NCBI GenBank assembly: GCA_963682175.1
Contig: OY821775.1
Span: forward strand, 12,806,501 to 12,870,500
Reading direction: 5' to 3'
Origin: Triglochin maritima
Lineage: Eukaryota > Streptophyta > Magnoliopsida > Alismatales > Juncaginaceae
DNA: 64,000 nucleotides
The position numbers and the translations under genes were made by a program. Under the pieces are notes generated by a model, which was given only the letters and a program-made list of their open reading frames with translations, had not been told where the DNA came from and ran no database searches. Of this stretch, positions 1 to 11,500 are shown piece after piece; the stretch's first letter is position 1; the number at the start of each line of letters is the position of its first letter.

Positions 1-76
1 AGGAACAAAATGATTTCTCATTCAATTCATAATAATTGACATTTAAAAGTAAAACTTTTAGAACACATTCCCTTCA
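1..76 (-). mobile_element. End of a Copia-type LTR, truncated by the window edge
   Basis: These bases match the right end of the LTR at 39,375-41,551 almost base for base, including the terminal stretch GAACACATTC followed by CC(T)TTCA. The LTR family begins TGAA on its own strand, so this copy lies on the minus strand and its outer edge is at base 76. The sequence to the right shows no polypurine tract, so this is more likely a 5' LTR or a solo LTR than a 3' LTR. The rest lies outside the window. Confidence 0.75.
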
Positions 77-654
77 ACAACACCACACAAAAAATCAAAA
101 CAACTACAAAGAATAAAAACTACAAAAAAACAAATTTTCCAAAATAACATCAAAAACGAAGATCGATCCATCATAGAACAAAACCAAAAACTTCAAATCA
201 GCCACAAAAACCAAAATTCCCCCAAAAAACATAAAAGAAACTTAAATCAGCTACAAAAAACCACATTCCTCCTCCTCCTCGACATCCCTCAAGACCCACT
301 CCTGCGTCGCTCCCTCGGCATCCCTCTTACCGATCTCGCCTTCCACCCCGTCTTCGACCTCTACGTCGACACATTGTCAAAGGTCGTGACAGGTCTTTGC
401 ACTGGGAGAAAATGACGGAGAATGAAAGGTTTTGGGGGACAACAAAAGGTTTTGAGGAGATATGAGGTGGAAATCAAATGTCGCATATTTAGTGTGCGTG
501 TGATGTGACACAAAATAAATAAATAATATATTATTTGATTAATCTTTGATAATAATAAAATGTGATTTTTGCTGACTGGATTGACCACGTCAGACAACGT
601 ATGGGACACACCGCGTCAACAAATCATTTTCCATATATATAGATATATTCTCTA
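77..654. other. Intergenic, with a short GC-rich coding-like patch
   Basis: No gene is supported here. Bases about 265-375 are GC-rich. In one plus frame they read as an ordinary protein-like stretch (LLLLDIPQDPLLRRSLGIPL and onward) with no start codon or splice context, and the sequence around them is low-complexity A-rich DNA. This may be a captured gene fragment, but no family was recognised. Confidence 0.35.
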
Positions 655-853
655 GTGAGTCCAAAACTTAATTTTTCTATTTAAAACTCCCACCATATTC
701 TAGTCATCTGAAATTGTAAGGTAGATTAAAGTTATTGGTGGTTATGCTAATAAATAATTTAATGGTAGATATTAATCATAGAATAACTGTAATTTAGATC
801 TAACGGTGAGATTAATGAGACTTAAATTAGTAAGATGAGCCCCAAACTCACTG
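655..853. mobile_element. TA-flanked MITE, copy 1
   Basis: This is a short element of about 200 bp with inverted ends (GTGAGTCC at the left, ACTCAC at the right) next to TA dinucleotides. A second copy of the family lies at 3,928-4,109 and shares the internal GTAAGGTAGATTAA-type stretch in the opposite orientation. It encodes no protein. The TA flanks fit a Tc1/mariner (Stowaway-like) origin. The right end carries two extra bases, so that boundary is approximate. Confidence 0.55.
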
Positions 854-859
854 TATCGT

Positions 860-865
860 GTGTAT

Positions 866-906
<41 letters not shown>

Positions 907-2430
907 GTGAAAATCATAAGTTTTTAACTAACATCAGAATAAATGATATTTTAACTAACATCAGAATAAATGAGTAGATTAAGGTACTACGATCTCATGC
1001 AACCAATATGTGTGGCTGGGATCAGAGGAATTGAGAAGTTCGGATCCCAATATGTTTTTAAATACATAAAATAACTGCTGGAACGGATGTTAATTGGTAC
1101 TGCATTAAGTATTTGGTATCCGCTTTCATGGAGATGCTTTGATTCAGATCAAAGAAAGACATTCTTATCAGGTTATCTACACGCAAAGCATGATTTCACG
1201 TGTCATACCTATAATTTAATTTTCATCTTCCAAAGCATTAAAAAATGCTAACTTGTACCGTCATATGTTATATATTAGTTGGAATTAAATAACTAGAATT
1301 TACGAGTTGCTTCGTTGTTAGAAGTTTGGAATCATGTCGGCCGATGTGCTGATGACATAAAGAAAATATGACATAATGCCTTGTCTATAACAAATCAACA
1401 GTAATACATATGTCCGTCAATCGATAAACGTACTTAAAAATAAATTGTTCTTAGAACGCTAATCGCGGAATCGGCATATGCATGTCATGGTACCAATCGA
1501 AACATTCTACGTTAGCTAAACATAAATTATTCTAGGAACATAAGAACTAGCTAATTGCATTTTGGTGAGGTTCGATACGTATACTTGTGTTTTAGTTGAT
1601 TTACGTTACAATGAAAAGTAAAGTAAAAAAACACTATAGCACGTGGTAGACGATAAAATAGAAAAAAGGAAAATGAAAAACAAGATTCGAATTCTTGTGT
1701 TCTATATAATCAGGCACAACCAAGGACTTAGAGTGTACTCTAATTATTCTTTACGTGTTTTAGATAGATAAGATAGGGTCCCTCGAAAACACATCCGCTT
1801 AATTTCCCCCAGTTCAGAATGAAGGAGCCTTCTGAAGTGCAGATCACAGGTACAAGCCTACCTATTTTGTTCATTAGTATCAACCAATGTTATCTCGTAT
1901 GTAAGTCATTCTACTTTCTCATTTATGTAATTCTCGTACGAAGGAACTCTAGTAATTAGCGAAAATAATTAACCTTTGGTGTTTGGTCGTCTTTTGCAAT
2001 TCCTTTAATAATATAAATCAATAATAATGGCTTAAGTTCAAAACAAGATGGAAGATTAATCAAGTATTTCAATTAACGTTAGATCAACCCATCTAGGTTG
2101 CGTTACAACTCCTCCCTCATTTTAAGTCGCGAATGATAAAATTAAGAACTACTTACGGTTACGGTAGCTAAATTCCACGGACACGTACTTGTGGCGTATG
2201 CAATTGCAAAATCCATCCAATGACACTATCATCCACTAATTTGCCATCTTTGGATCGACTCTTACACCAACAAGCGATATTAACTGAACAAAAGAAAATA
2301 CAAATGAAAAGTATTTCATGAAATCCACGACAATCGATCTAGGACTATCCAATTTAATGGTCCTATCTACCGAGCTATGTGCGACATTGGGTGTGGTACC
2401 CAAAAGTTTGGGATTTTTTGTTTGGGTGTA
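860..2430. other. Intergenic, no gene seen
   Basis: This is AT-rich sequence with an AT dinucleotide microsatellite at about 872-902. There is a single exon-like stretch at 1,820-1,850 (ATG, 31 bases, then AG|GTACAAG), but no continuation was found downstream. I see no other recognisable feature. Confidence 0.5.
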
Positions 2431-3405
2431 CTTTTAAAAGTGTCTTATTGGACATTTGGACACGTATAGTTTTTTATTGGTTAATTTTTTTTGCAAACTT
2501 GATTAAATATTTTTGTGCATTTCCGTTTAACTGTCGTTAACGACCGTTAGTACCGTCAGGTATCAATGGACCGTATATGGTTCGATCTATCGTTCTGGGA
2601 GTCCAGTAACTATAATGAAGATTCAGTTGGTTGGGTATTGGTAGACTGAATGAAGTTCAATCTACCGTTCCTGATGTTTGTTTATTAAGAACAATGATCA
2701 AGATCATAACACATTCAATAACTTGTCAAGTATATTAACCACTCAATAACGACAATGTAACAACATATTCAAAAATCCTTTCATAACTTGTCGATTAGAA
2801 TCCAAATATGACCAAGAAAATTCCATTTAAATCAAAACCAAAACACATTCATAATCATTCAATAACCTGTCAATTACAATCAAAAAAATATCAAGAAAAA
2901 TTCATTCAAACCAAGTCCATAACACATTCAGAACATTCAAACTTGTTAATTACAATCGAAATAAAACTCATCCATCAGAAAAAAAATTAGGGGGGGGGGG
3001 GGGGGGAGTTCGAGAGATATGGTGATTTTGTAGAACATATATAATTGACCAATTAAAAATGGGAGTTCGAGAGATATAGTCGTTTCGTAGAACATATATA
3101 ATTGATCGAATTGGACTCCCAAAACGATCAATCGAACCTCATTCATTCTACCGATACCTAGACAATAGAGTTTTCTTTATAGTCGACTCAAAGAACGATC
3201 GACCGAACCCCATTTGGTCCCCTGATACCCAACCAACAAAATATTCCTCGTAGTTATTTCAGTCTACCAATACCCAAACGTTACTAACGGAACGACGATT
3301 AAGTGGAAGTGTACTAAAACAATTAATCAAGTTCACAAGCAAACTTAGAACAAATAAAAATCTACCAATGCAAAGTTACAACAAGACACTTTTGGATGGA
3401 AAGGA
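2430..3405. mobile_element. Foldback/MITE-like element with long inverted ends
   Basis: The left arm (about 2,436-2,660) and the reverse complement of the right arm (about 3,215-3,405) share a run of matches: AAAAGTGTCTT, AAACTTGATTAA, GT(A)CACTTCC near TTAA(C/T)NGTCGTT, and GGTATTGGTAGACTGA. There is no coding sequence. The middle holds a 17-base G run (about 2,990-3,006) and a two-copy direct repeat of about 56 bp (GGAGTTCGAGAGATAT). I could not fix a target duplication. Confidence 0.5.
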
Positions 3406-3460
3406 AGCGACGTGTAAAAATCTCATTAAACTTTTGATTTCAATTCTGGACTGCTGAACG

Positions 3461-4186
3461 TCGTCTGCGAATTACTTAATTGCCCGCGTCAATTACCATT
3501 TTGTTATTCTCTCATTTTTACTTATTTATGCTCTCAATAGATTCTCCTCTTTTCATACCACAACAAAAAATAACTATGAAAAATAAAATCAGAGTAAGAA
3601 TACGAGAGTGGCAGAGGGCGGTAGCCCCTGCGGGGGACGCTAGTCCCTCTCGCAAAGCGAGAGAGTAGAGAGAGAGCGCTTTATGGATGTTTTTTTGTTT
3701 CGACATCATATTATTGTACTCCGGATATTAATCCGTTTATTTACGTTTGTGTTTCTTTTGCACTCCATCACTATCGAAATCTTGCAACGGAATCTGAAAT
3801 AATTTGAAATAACACACCGTATAAAAACAAAACAAAAAACCCTGTGGGACTATGTTTGCAGATGTTCTAATTTTTTAATTATTTTTTACGGAACATAATA
3901 GATATTAAATGGAAGGGTCAAGCTGTAGTGAGCCCAGAGCTCATCAAATTTAGTTTAAGCCCCCCTACAATCTCACCATTTGATCTTATTTACAGTTAAT
4001 CTCACCATTCATTAGCATAACCATTTTTTTCTTAATCTACCTTACAATTTGAAATGAGTGGTGGATATTGTGGGGGCTTAATTTAGACGAAATTAAGTTC
4101 TGAGCTCACTAGAAAATTCCGGTTAAATGGAATATGAAGGACAAAATTGTAATTACAGTGGAAAATTCAAGTAATCCGTAGAGGAA
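3461..4186. mobile_element. Non-autonomous MULE-derived element carrying a nested MITE
   Basis: The left end (about 3,461-3,510, with ATTACTTAATTGCCCGCGTC) matches, as reverse complement, the right end at about 4,135-4,186 (GTAATCC and ACAAAATTGTAATTACA). The same ends occur at 62,771-63,294 and at the left end of the large MULE (about 33,630). Internally, the segment around 3,770-3,835 (AAATCTTGCAACGGAATCTG) matches sequence next to the transposase 5' end at about 43,797-43,817, so this looks like a deletion derivative of that MULE. A GC-rich block with a hairpin lies at 3,607-3,680. It ends about 20 bp before the TATA box of the RHD3 gene. Confidence 0.6.
3928..4109. mobile_element. TA-flanked MITE, copy 2, nested in the MULE derivative
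   Basis: The inverted ends are GTGAGCCCAGAGCTC at the left and GTTCTGAGCTCAC at the right, with a TA duplication at 3,926-3,927 and 4,110-4,111. It is the same family as the copy at 655-853. The element is non-coding and 182 bp long. It sits roughly 100-280 bp upstream of the TATA box of the RHD3 gene. Confidence 0.7.
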
Positions 4187-4207
4187 GAACCTTTGGAATC
4201 GAGGAGG

Positions 4208-4213
4208 TATAAA
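4208..4213 (+). promoter_or_regulatory. Probable TATA box of the RHD3-type gene
   Basis: TATAAA in the context GAGGTATAAAGTAG. A GC- and CT-rich leader (4,250-4,340: CTTCTC, CGCCGCCGCG) follows, as is usual for plant 5' UTRs. The coding start is at 5,581, after an intron in the 5' UTR. The transcription start is inferred to be near 4,240. Confidence 0.5.
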
Positions 4214-4694
4214 GTAGGGGTAAAAAGTGAAGCGGTGGGAAGGCGACGTTGGACCGCCACTTCACTTCACTTCTCTCTTCTCCTCTCCGCCGCCGCGACG
4301 ATCCTCTTAACGGAACCCTACCTTCGCCTCCCGACTCGATACCCAAGTACACCCAACCCTTCCTTCCCTCGATTTCCACCTTTCCATACCAAAGTTTCGG
4401 TTTTTCGACTTCGTTTCAAGTTTAGGTTGCGCGCTTGTTGTCAATAGTTGTTTGAAATTCGAAGTTTTGGTTGGGAAATAGTGAAATTTGAGTAGTCCTT
4501 TTTGATGCGATTGCTTGGTAAGGGAAGAATTTCGATTGGGGAGTTGCACCGGTCGGCTCGACACTGGTCGGGCTGAAAGGTTATGGTGATTTGAAGTGGA
4601 ACGTGAGGTTCAGTTGGTTTCGTGTTTAAATGAATTGGACAAATATGGTAGTTGTGAAGAAAAAATATATTTTTGTCTATACGTTAGTTTGCAC

Positions 4695-5068
4695 GAGGGC
4701 TGAAAATTGTCCGAATATGGAGATGATATCTACTTTTCTGTATTTGTACCATATTTGTAACGATTACAAATACGGATATGATTATTTTCCCATTTTCGTA
4801 ATACATAACCATATTTGGTGTTAAATGAATTCGGTTAACATTCAAATACCGATACGTAACAGATATTACGTTTAGCCTACAAATTTATGGAAAAATCTTG
4901 AAATTTGAAAATTCGGATACGAATTTGAATCGAATATAATCAGTTATACTCTTACTACTACAAATTATCATATTTGTTATTGTATTTAAACGGATACTAT
5001 ATTTAATGACTGTATCACACTAAACAAATTTGAATATGTCGATCGGAATGGATGTTATTTGCACCCTT
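4695..5068. mobile_element. hAT-type MITE in the 5' UTR intron, 8-bp duplication
   Basis: The perfect 8-bp direct repeat GTTTGCAC lies at 4,687-4,694 and 5,069-5,076. The ends of the 374-bp element are inverted (GAGGGCTGAAAAT at the left; ATTTGCACCCTT, reverse complement AAGGGTGCAAAT, at the right). An 8-bp duplication with AGGG(T/C)NNAAAT-like ends is typical of hAT-derived MITEs. There is no coding capacity. It lies between the TATA box and the first coding exon, so it is probably transcribed as intron. Confidence 0.7.
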
Positions 5069-5580
5069 GTTTGCACTTGGTTACATATGGAGTTGTCACT
5101 AGTATCAACCAGGGTTAGTTGAGTTGATAGAACTATGGTCTTGGCATAACTAAGATCAGAGCTTGTGCTGCATCATTACTGGTTGTGTTATGACTCTTAG
5201 TTAGAGTAGGATGGTTATTCCTTCCAAACTGAAGTAATCGTCAACATCTCTGCTTCGGTAGCAGCGGTTTACTCTTGGTCAGCAGCAAGCGCAATATGTT
5301 TTTCTCTGAGCAACAGAGACAATTAACAAGTTTGTAATGGTTCTTGCTTGGCTTCTTGGGTTTGGTTATGTTTGCCATGGTTCCTCTTTGAACAGAAATA
5401 TCATGTTGTATTATTACCTATCAGTATTTTTGTTAAATGTGACCCTTTTCATGTATAAAAAGATATTTGGATATAATAATGTCGCCCTTTCTTCATTATT
5501 TTCAATCAAACGTCATCAAGTTGCGCTGGACTCTCCATTGTTTTACTGGTGCTTACTCTGCTTTTTCCTTCTTTTCAGTA

Positions 5581-8500
5581 ATGGATGAAGAATGCTGTTC
5601 TATTCAACTAATTGATGGTGATGGTGTCTTTAATGTCACTGGCCTTGATCAATTTACAAGAAGCGTTAGGCTCTCTGAATATGGACTATCTTATGCAGTA
5701 GTGTCAATTATGGGTCCACAAAGTAGTGGTATGGATTGCTGCTAATTTTTGCTAACATGTCTCACTCATATATTTTCTTTTGACGGGTGATTAGTGATAT
5801 TGATGCTTGCTAGGAGTTGTAATAATCATTCCCCATTTTCTCATAGATTCGCTAGAGAAGTGCTAATCATTCACCAGTTTGTTATGCATTTCTTTGATCT
5901 GTTGTTATGCATATTTCTTTAACCTATTTACTCTTTTACAATATAGGGTTAAATTCTTGAACTAGCCATTGTCATCCTTTACTTCTCCTGCTGGGTTAAC
6001 TGAAATGAGGTCTTCTATTGCCCAACATGTTTGTGTAGACTGATATTGAAATGTCATGTTATTCCCGTGCCATATAATTCACATCCAACGTACTTCTACA
6101 TCTAAGAAAAAAACAGCCTTACATGACTATTGTCCTGTTAAACAATAATTTGAAGCGTGGCAATGCAGGGTTTGTTGTAACATGTTTCTGTAATACTTTC
6201 TTGCAGAAACTAATTTTTGTCTTTTTTTACCATAGGGAAGAGCACTCTCTTGAACCATCTCTTCCGCACAAGTTTTAGAGAGATGGATGCTTATGCAGGA
6301 AGGTGTAATAGTTTTTCCTAAAAAAGTAAAGTTATTACTTGCGATTGTCTTCAAAGACAAATGAAAAGTGTATTTTGTTGTTGATATAATTAGGTCCCAA
6401 ACTACCAAAGGTATTTGGTTGGCAAAGTGTGTTGATATTGAGCCTTGCACACTTGTTATGGATTTGGAGGGCACCGATGGAAGAGAGCGTGGGGAGGTAC
6501 TTTCAGTCTTTCATACATCAATTTGTTCAATGATGTTCTGTTTTAGAGGGTATTGTATTGTTTATATTTTGTGGCTCTTATTCTTAGGATGACACAGCCT
6601 TTGAGAAGCAGAGTGCTCTATTTGCTCTTGCGGTATCCGATATAGTGCTTATCAACATGTAAGATGATTCAATCATTGTGCAAGTTATTCTTTCTTTGTG
6701 GTTTTATTCTTTTAAGCTGTCATCATTGCAATAACAACTCACCATGGTGCAGGTGGTGCCACGATATTGGACGGGAACAAGCAGCAAACAAGCCTCTCCT
6801 CAAGACAGTTTTCCAGGTTTGTCAAGGAGATCTATTTGATTAATAGTATGTTTAGTTTCATTACATATTGTAATTTTAAGTGACGCAATTTTGACAGGTC
6901 ATGATGCGGTTATTCAGTCCGCGTAAAACAACCTTGTTGTTTGTAATTCGTGATAAAACTAAAGTACATCTCATTGCTTGTTTACTGTACTTCAACATTT
7001 CATATTTGTTACTAGACTAGGTACTGAAATTTGAGAACTGTTGTCTTTTGCAAGACGCCTTTGGAAATATTGGTGCCAATTTTGAGGGAAGACATACAAA
7101 AAGTATGGCCTGCTGCTGCCTCTTTGATGTAGATAGACTCCCACTTTGATCGGTCATTTGAATAGCACTCCAACTTTCTGATAAAAATATTCGTTTGCAG
7201 ATATGGGATGCAGTTCCAAAGCCTCAGCCTCACAAAGATACCTCCTTTAGTGAATTTTTTATTGTAAGATGCTACAGATTGATATTGTGATTCATTTTTC
7301 TTTTCTTCTTTTTAATAGTTATAGTTCAACAAACAATATTGATTCCCTTGTATGAATATTTCTGTGATACGATGCCCTAGGTAGAAATTGTGTGTCTGTC
7401 AAGCTATGAGGAAAAGGAGGAGCAATTTAAGGAGCAGGTATACAATTAAAGTGCATACATAAGTACAATGACATGTCTATGTTGGTACATGATTTTGGTT
7501 TTTTAACTTACTATGGCTTTGCGATTTGGATTCTGTTGGATGCTTTGTGAAGGTTGCTGCTCTAAGGCAAAGGTTTTTTCATTCAATTGCTCCTGGTGGT
7601 TTGGCTGGAGATAGACGTGGTGTGGTTCCTGCTTCTGGATTCTCCTATAGTGCACAACAACTTTGGCAAATTATCAAGGAGAACAAAGACCTCGACTTAC
7701 CTGCACATAAGGTTTTGTTATAAAAGATTACTGTTTAGCAGAGCCAATCGTGGGATCTTGGAAGATGAATGTTCCATATCATTTATTGAAAATTCTTTTA
7801 TGTCTTTGTCATGTAGATCGGATGTTTAATTAATGGTTCTAATATCTACTTTATATTCCTATCAAAATATATATCTACTTTATGTCCATAGTATACCTTT
7901 CTGAGCATGGACTCCATCACTCCACAAAGATCATTTTGTAGAAGGTGATTCATGTTGTGAAATCTTCTTGGATGTGAGGACTATGTAGTTATGATATAGT
8001 AGTTTTGCACGTTTCCATTTGTAGTTATGATGTAATTTTTATTCTTAAATCAATATGATATTATTTGTAAAAAGGTTGCGCTAGACAAATATTTTTAGAA
8101 TATTTTCACGATCAAACATTTCTTTCTTGTACCGAGAGAGGTAGTCTGTTGAACTGTCATGCTTGTATCCTGGCTTCGTAGGAGTTATTGTTGAAGGTCT
8201 CGTTTCTTTTTTAGGTTATGGTTGCTACTGTACGTTGTGAAGAGATAGCTAATGAAAAGCTTTCTTCTTTCAAAGCTGATGAGGTAGATATTTTTGTATT
8301 GACATGCGTTAACACTTGTTTCAGAGTCTTTTTTATGATTTTCTGCATATATTTCTCTTAATGATTTTGCAGAGTTGGCGTGAAATTGAAGAAGCTTCAC
8401 AAAACACTCTAGTACCTGCCTTTGGAAAGAAGCTCAACCAAATTTTGGATTCCAGCCTATCAGGGTATGAATGCATGTATAGATTCTATTTATTTTGTTT

Positions 8501-11500
8501 TTTTGTGTCTTATCTATATCTACTTGCCTATCTATCAAATAGTACCTCTATGTTTTACACGTACAGTGACACACTAAAGTGGTAGAATATGGTCAGAGAC
8601 TTAGAGTTCACTATCATTATATGAGTTAAGTAATGCACTTGTCTTTTCTTATGATCTAATTATTACATGATAAGGCTGGCTATAAATTGGTCAATCACTG
8701 CACATAAAAATCATCTCATTTGGAGATCTGTGGAATTTTAACAATCTACACAAATAAGTAAAAACATGAATTGCTTTTATCAGAGATCTACCACATATTT
8801 ACAAATTGCTCTCTTATATTAGAAAAAAGCGAAGTCCAAATTATTTGTGAATGTTCCTATCTTGCATACACACGAGGTGTATAAATGGGAACAAAATAAG
8901 TTTTTGTCTCCTTCTATGTAAATCATATATATGTACTAATGTACACATAAAATAAGTCTACCATTTTACGGACACTCAAATTACTGTGTTTGACATACAC
9001 CTTTTCTTGCTGATAAATTAAGCTCATCTACTCCTGAAAATACTGGATCATCAGAGTGGTACATAAATGAAGTGATGTATGGAGGTATTATTTTCCAATA
9101 ATTGTTATGTTATTTTGCAAGATGTGGGGGATAACTTGTAACAATGTGACATTCAATCTCAACCTTATAATGTCATTAGTTAGGATGTTTCCTCAATATA
9201 CTTTCGAACTATATAGAGATTCTTATCATATCTCAGTAACCATTGATGAAATATGTCCCCTTGGAAAGTTACGCAATACAAAAATTAGCCAATTGGCATA
9301 CCAATTGGAAAAAAAGATGTTCAAATATGACAATACTCTATCAAGAGGTGGTTCTATTTGTTACTCAATCAGGATAAGAATGAAATTACATCTCTATGCA
9401 TTGGAACTTGGATGTATTTTGACAGTTAGTGTATATAAGCACACTCATGGTGTCTCAATAACCCTTGATGATAATGTGCATAACTGCATATATTAGCAAG
9501 TTGGTTGGCTTGTGCAGCTGTGCTATAGAAAGTCCTTGGAGCTTTCATTGAGCTGGTATTTCATCTTCCTAAAATGTAGGTATGATTCAGAGACACTGTA
9601 CTTTGATGAAAATGTCAGGAGAGCAAAACGGGAGCAACTAGAATCACAGCTTTTGCAGGTAAGCCTTTCACCTAACTTCCAGAATTTTGATATGATGGGT
9701 TATGGACATTGCGGTTACGGAAATAAAAGTTTATGTGTTCATGTTTTCCATTAATATAAATTTGGAAGCAAGTTTTAAATCACAATCCTGAGTCGGGTCT
9801 AACCAATGCTTGTCAGATGAAGAGTTGATCCTTTTTAAAACCAAGCATGTTACTGACATCACTTTGTGAATGTTGCTCTTTCTCTAGAAAACTGAAAGCC
9901 AATTCTACATGATAACCTACTTTTGCTTGAACCAACTTGTAGCAAGTTACTTTGATAATATTGATTGAATGTAATACTGTTGATTTATCAATTCATGCCA
10001 TCAGGATGGTTCACTTGTTAGTAAGTAATAATCTTCAAAGTTAATTTTCTGATAGCACTATCATATACTTGTCATAGATCAATCTAATCCATACTCAATG
10101 CTAGTGGAAGTGGAACATTATTTTGGCCTGAACTCAAGCACGAGGACACAATTTTAAATTGATATAACTTAACTCCTTTGCAGATAGTTCAACCTGCCTA
10201 CAACTCTGTAGTGAGGCACTTGCGATCCAGAACTCTAGGTGATCTCAAAGAAGCTCTAGACAAGGCTCTGAGTGATGGAGAAGGTTTTGCAGTTGCTGCT
10301 CACAACTGTACCCAATATTATATGTCAAAATTTGATGAAGAATGTGCAGGTAATTTATGATTACTATAATTGGAAAATACATGTTTACTCTTCTTTCACC
10401 AACCTAGTTGATAGAAGGTTTACTTCTTGCCACTTAAATAAATTTCTATATCAGCTTTGATGATGGTTGTGCATCATTGCACAGGTGGGTTCTTGTTGTA
10501 TTGGAAGTTTTGCATCTTTGTATTCATATTTATGCTTATACCTTCTACATTGCACTTAAACTAAATTGTGGACCCCATATCATAGTTATGAGAGATGACG
10601 CAACAGATGAGAGTCCACTGGAGCATTTTTCTGAGTTAACAATGTGTAAAATACTTTTGATTTTTAATCACATTGTAACATCATAATATTAAATAAGGAT
10701 TTGGGAAAAGTTATTAATCGAATCAAAATTGAAAACATAAACGGAAGGGTGTAAATTTTAACATTTCGGGACTGAGGGTTATTTTTGAATTTTCATACTT
10801 GATAATGTAATTGGAGCCATGCAATATTGACTTCCAGCAATGTAGCAATTGCTTAAGTTTTGCGTACGTGTTAATCTACTATTTTTGAAGTCAGTTTCCA
10901 CAGAATATGACATTCTTTTTATAGGTGATGAGTTCCATAGAATAAGAACATTTATCTGCATCATTTAGCGATCTTTCTGATTGTTTTCTCCCATTGGAAG
11001 CAACATTTGGAAATATGAACTTAAAGGTTCATCTACAGGGAATCATAATTTTAAAATCCTACGGTCCATAAATATGATGCCCTGCTGCAAAGAAGAAAAT
11101 CATGCTAAAAATTGGATACAATTCTAGTCTCCAAATGTTAGTTGCTCCAAAAGTTGCCCAATTTCATAACTTAGGTATGTGATCTTGTGTACTGATTCTC
11201 ATTTATTCTACAGATGCCGTGATTAAGCAGGCCAAGTGGGATTCTTCCAAAGTCCGTGATAAGCTTAAGCGTGACATTGATTCACATGTGGCATCTGTTC
11301 TCAGTGCCAAATTGGCTGAACTCAACGCCCTTTATAAGGTGCTGAGGTGCCTCTACCCACATCTTATGCAATTTATTTGTTTTTTTTAAATTTTGATTTT
11401 TTAGTCACACCATATGTAGATCTGTTGCTGTATCATCATGTTTTTTTAATATATCTTTTAGGATTTACTGTCAAAATATTACAGGGTATACTTAAAACAG

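Noticed and set aside
361..609. An 82-codon minus-strand open frame
   Set aside because: No recognisable motif, AT-rich with low-complexity composition, and no splice or promoter context.
872..902. AT dinucleotide runs here and at 17,059, 29,707, 44,908 and 44,955
   Set aside because: Ordinary microsatellites, common in plant intergenic DNA.
1820..1850. ATG followed by KEPSEVQIT and a GT donor, like a first exon
   Set aside because: No second exon in frame was found downstream and no family is recognised; it may be chance or a small gene fragment.
4193..4564. Overlapping open frames on both strands upstream of RHD3
   Set aside because: They cover the GC-rich 5' UTR of RHD3 and do not show conserved protein sequence.
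9107..9496. 129-codon open frame inside RHD3 intron 12
   Set aside because: It lies wholly within an intron between conserved exons and shows no known domain; probably chance.
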